A stretch of DNA of 64,000 bases from Cytophagales bacterium. GTDB lineage: Bacteria > Bacteroidota > Bacteroidia > Cytophagales > 172606-1. Both the position numbers and the translations under genes were made by a program. The stretch covers positions 41,152 through 105,151 of the forward strand of contig JAUJNL010000007.1 in assembly GCA_030448185.1 (NCBI GenBank), read 5' to 3'. Each line of letters starts with the position of its first letter. Positions within the stretch are counted from its first letter, which is position 1. The notes beneath the pieces are model-generated. The model was given only the letters and a program-made list of their open reading frames with translations, ran no database searches and was not told the DNA's origin. Shown here piece by piece: positions 62,498 through 64,000 of the stretch.

Positions 62498-63697
62498 ATG
62501 AAGACGATTATAAAGCATAAACCCGTTTCTTTTGACGATACTTCTGTGGCCTTTGCCGGTAAATCGGATACCCGTTTACGAAAAATGTACTGGTTGTTTG
62601 CTGCTATGAACCAAGGGGCTTTGGTAGATGTGGGAACGGCTTTGATTAAACTGTCCCTCCGGCTGCATCTTCCCGTGCAAGGACTGATTAAGTATACCAT
62701 TTTTGAGCAATTCTGCGGTGGGGAGACCATTGCTGCCTGTGAACCGGTGATCAGAGAACTACATCGATATAACGTCGGCACTATTCTGGATTATTCGGTA
62801 GAAGGGGAAAAAAACGAAGCTGGCTTTGAGGCTACTACCCGTGAAATTATAGCTACGATTGAGAAGGCGGCTGGTAATCCTGCCATTCCATTCTCCGTGT
62901 TTAAAGTAACGGGTGTAGCTCACAGCGAATTACTGACCAAAGTACAGGCAGGAACCAAACTTTCCACCCAAGAGCAGGAGGCATTCATACGGGCTACGAA
63001 AAGGGTAGACTCCATTTGCCGGAAGGCCCATGAGCACAAAGTCCGCGTATTTATCGATGGGGAAGAAACCTGGATGCAGGAAACGATTGATAACTTGGCT
63101 TACCAGATGATGCAACAGTATAACCGTACCGAAGCCATTGTCTGGAATACCTATCAATTATACCGCCGGGATAGTCTGGGGAACCTGAAGCAGGCGTACC
63201 ATAGAGCAGAACAGGAAAGGTACTACCTCGGGGCTAAATTAGTGCGGGGCGCCTATATGGAGAAAGAGCGGAAGACAGCGGAAGAGAAAGGCTTACCCGA
63301 CCCGATTCAGCCCGACAAAGCCAGTACAGATAAGGATTTTGATGATGCCTTGCGTTTTTGCCTAAACCACATTGACCGTATTCATTTCTGCGCCGGTACC
63401 CACAATGAGCAAAGCAGTTTATTGCTTACTCAATTAATGGAAAGGCATGGCCTCGTCGCAAATGATCCTCGGGTTTGGTTTGCTCAGCTTTACGGCATGA
63501 GTGATACGATTTCCTATAATTTGGCTAAGGCAGGATATAACGTGGCTAAATATGTGCCTTACGGACCCGTAAAAGCCGTAATGCCTTACCTGTTTCGCCG
63601 CGCAGAGGAAAATACTTCCATTGCCGGGCAAAGCAGCCGTGAGTTCCGGCTGATCGAGAAGGAAATCCAACGCCGCCGGGCAAATAAGAAAACGTAA
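62498..63697 (+). CDS. Proline dehydrogenase
   Basis: 399 residues from ATG 62498 (MKTIIKHKPVSFDDTSVAFA), the start that matches other Bacteroidetes members; ATG 62480 and TTG 62438 are also in frame. It is the PutA N-terminal-like FAD enzyme: VGTILDYSVEGEKNEAGFEA, VFIDGEETWMQETIDNLAYQ, YYLGAKLVRGAYMEKERK, HFCAGTHNEQSS, YGMSDTISYNLAKAGYNVAKYVPYGP and YLFRRAEENTS. It oxidises proline to pyrroline-5-carboxylate. The partner P5C dehydrogenase is not fused and not in the window. Confidence 0.92.
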   Translation: MKTIIKHKPVSFDDTSVAFAGKSDTRLRKMYWLFAAMNQGALVDVGTALIKLSLRLHLPVQGLIKYTIFEQFCGGETIAACEPVIRELHRYNVGTILDYSVEGEKNEAGFEATTREIIATIEKAAGNPAIPFSVFKVTGVAHSELLTKVQAGTKLSTQEQEAFIRATKRVDSICRKAHEHKVRVFIDGEETWMQETIDNLAYQMMQQYNRTEAIVWNTYQLYRRDSLGNLKQAYHRAEQERYYLGAKLVRGAYMEKERKTAEEKGLPDPIQPDKASTDKDFDDALRFCLNHIDRIHFCAGTHNEQSSLLLTQLMERHGLVANDPRVWFAQLYGMSDTISYNLAKAGYNVAKYVPYGPVKAVMPYLFRRAEENTSIAGQSSREFRLIEKEIQRRRANKKT

Positions 63698-63723
63698 AAG
63701 CGTTTACCCTATATTTATGATTA

Positions 63724-64000
63724 CCGCCGTAAAAACCCTTGCTTTAGCTTGGGGATATAAGGCGGCAAGCGGTTCACTATGCCCTGTGGGATAGCTAATT
63801 TGCCAGGCAAGGCCCGTTTCCCATCATTTGCTTTTCTGTTCCTCAATATACTTAGTAATAGCAGGAGCAGAAATGGAGCCAATAGATTCTACGTAGTAAG
63901 AACGTGTCCACAAAGCGGGTAAGCGGGTTTTGAGCCAAGTAAATTCCTTCCGAAAGTCTAACGAAATAGGTCGATTGACTTTGGGAACAGGATGGTGAGG
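63724..64000 (-). mobile_element. Right end of an IS200/IS605-type element
   Basis: On the minus strand, a TnpA C-terminus is followed by ~60 bases and then an imperfect hairpin (CCGCC / GGCGG at 63724-63728 and 63761-63765, with an inner CCC/GGG), typical of the recognition hairpin near the ends of IS200/IS605 elements. The remainder of the element is beyond the window. Confidence 0.7.
63824..64000 (-). CDS. tnpA: IS200/IS605-family Y1 transposase TnpA, C-terminal end only
   Basis: The last 58 codons, entering at base 64000. FRKEFTWLKTRLPALWTRSY and YVESIGSISAPAITKYIEEQ match the C-terminus of single-strand HUH transposases. The Tyr in KYIEEQ is the expected nucleophile. Stop TGA at 63824-63826. 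The HUH motif lies outside the window, so completeness cannot be judged. Confidence 0.85.
   Translation of the reverse strand, partial: PHHPVPKVNRPISLDFRKEFTWLKTRLPALWTRSYYVESIGSISAPAITKYIEEQKSK

Noticed and set aside
1..64000. CRISPR arrays, tRNA or rRNA genes, prophage
   Set aside because: I looked for regularly spaced repeats, cloverleaf arms with CCA-type ends, rRNA words and phage structural genes and found none. The intergenic repeats are irregular word clusters without spacer structure.

Overview
The window looks like a chromosomal segment from a member of the Bacteroidetes, most likely order Cytophagales. That placement is inferred from gene families and promoters, not from a database search. 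The supporting signs are repeated TAnnTTTG-type -7 promoter elements, mostly weak ribosome-binding sites, a Bacteroidetes-style two-domain GlmU replacement, a DUF4293 protein, a eukaryote-like single-chain glycyl-tRNA synthetase, a CarB without the C-terminal regulatory domain, and TonB-like C-terminal domain proteins.

Layout. 0-12 kb: the tail of an OsmC-like protein; a large outer-membrane metallophosphatase whose upstream region carries an intact insertion sequence; a small lipoprotein with an in-frame stop; two tandem GH13 alpha-glucosidases; an alpha/beta hydrolase; and a DEAD-box helicase. 12-25 kb (mostly minus strand): a phosphoribosyltransferase, a helix-hairpin-helix protein, an SDR reductase, a periplasmic cyclophilin, hemC, a RimB-like protease with rimK, holB, the GlmU-like gene, dapF, a DUF3817 protein, pyrH and a biotinyl carrier protein. 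25-42 kb: carB, a RelE-type toxin-antitoxin pair, a PAS histidine kinase, polA, a UbiA-like membrane protein, a CHASE3-PAS-PP2C phosphatase, two paralogous membrane proteins, and nuoABC followed by a TonB-like gene. 42-54.6 kb: hldD, a metal-chelate/cobalamin-type ABC importer without its ATPase, an HNH endonuclease, a degraded fatty acid desaturase, a TIM-barrel sugar isomerase, a large haem-binding dehydrogenase, and a broken WcaJ-type sugar transferase. 54.6-64 kb: rplS, glyS, a DUF4293 protein, a membrane MutS-like ATPase, ppiD, deoC, proline dehydrogenase, and the end of an IS200/IS605 element.

A dominant property of the sequence is many single-base indels inside otherwise well-conserved genes, including genes that should be essential (rplS, glyS, polA, hemC, dapF). 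They often fall in homopolymers and cluster (20.4-22.7, 44.7-47.3 and 53.4-56.2 kb), while long genes nearby are clean. I read most of them as consensus errors rather than biology.

The intergenic regions are also unusual. Many gene boundaries carry hairpin-forming repeats built from a few short words. Some are MITE-like with clean terminal inverted repeats, and one has flanking direct repeats. The most interesting protein-level observations are a phosphatase/kinase-like/beta-barrel fusion (325-4014), a histidine kinase whose membrane domain resembles the plant ethylene-binding domain but has lost both copper ligands (28883-31222), and two adjacent membrane proteins sharing an unrecognised C-terminal domain (38749-39981).
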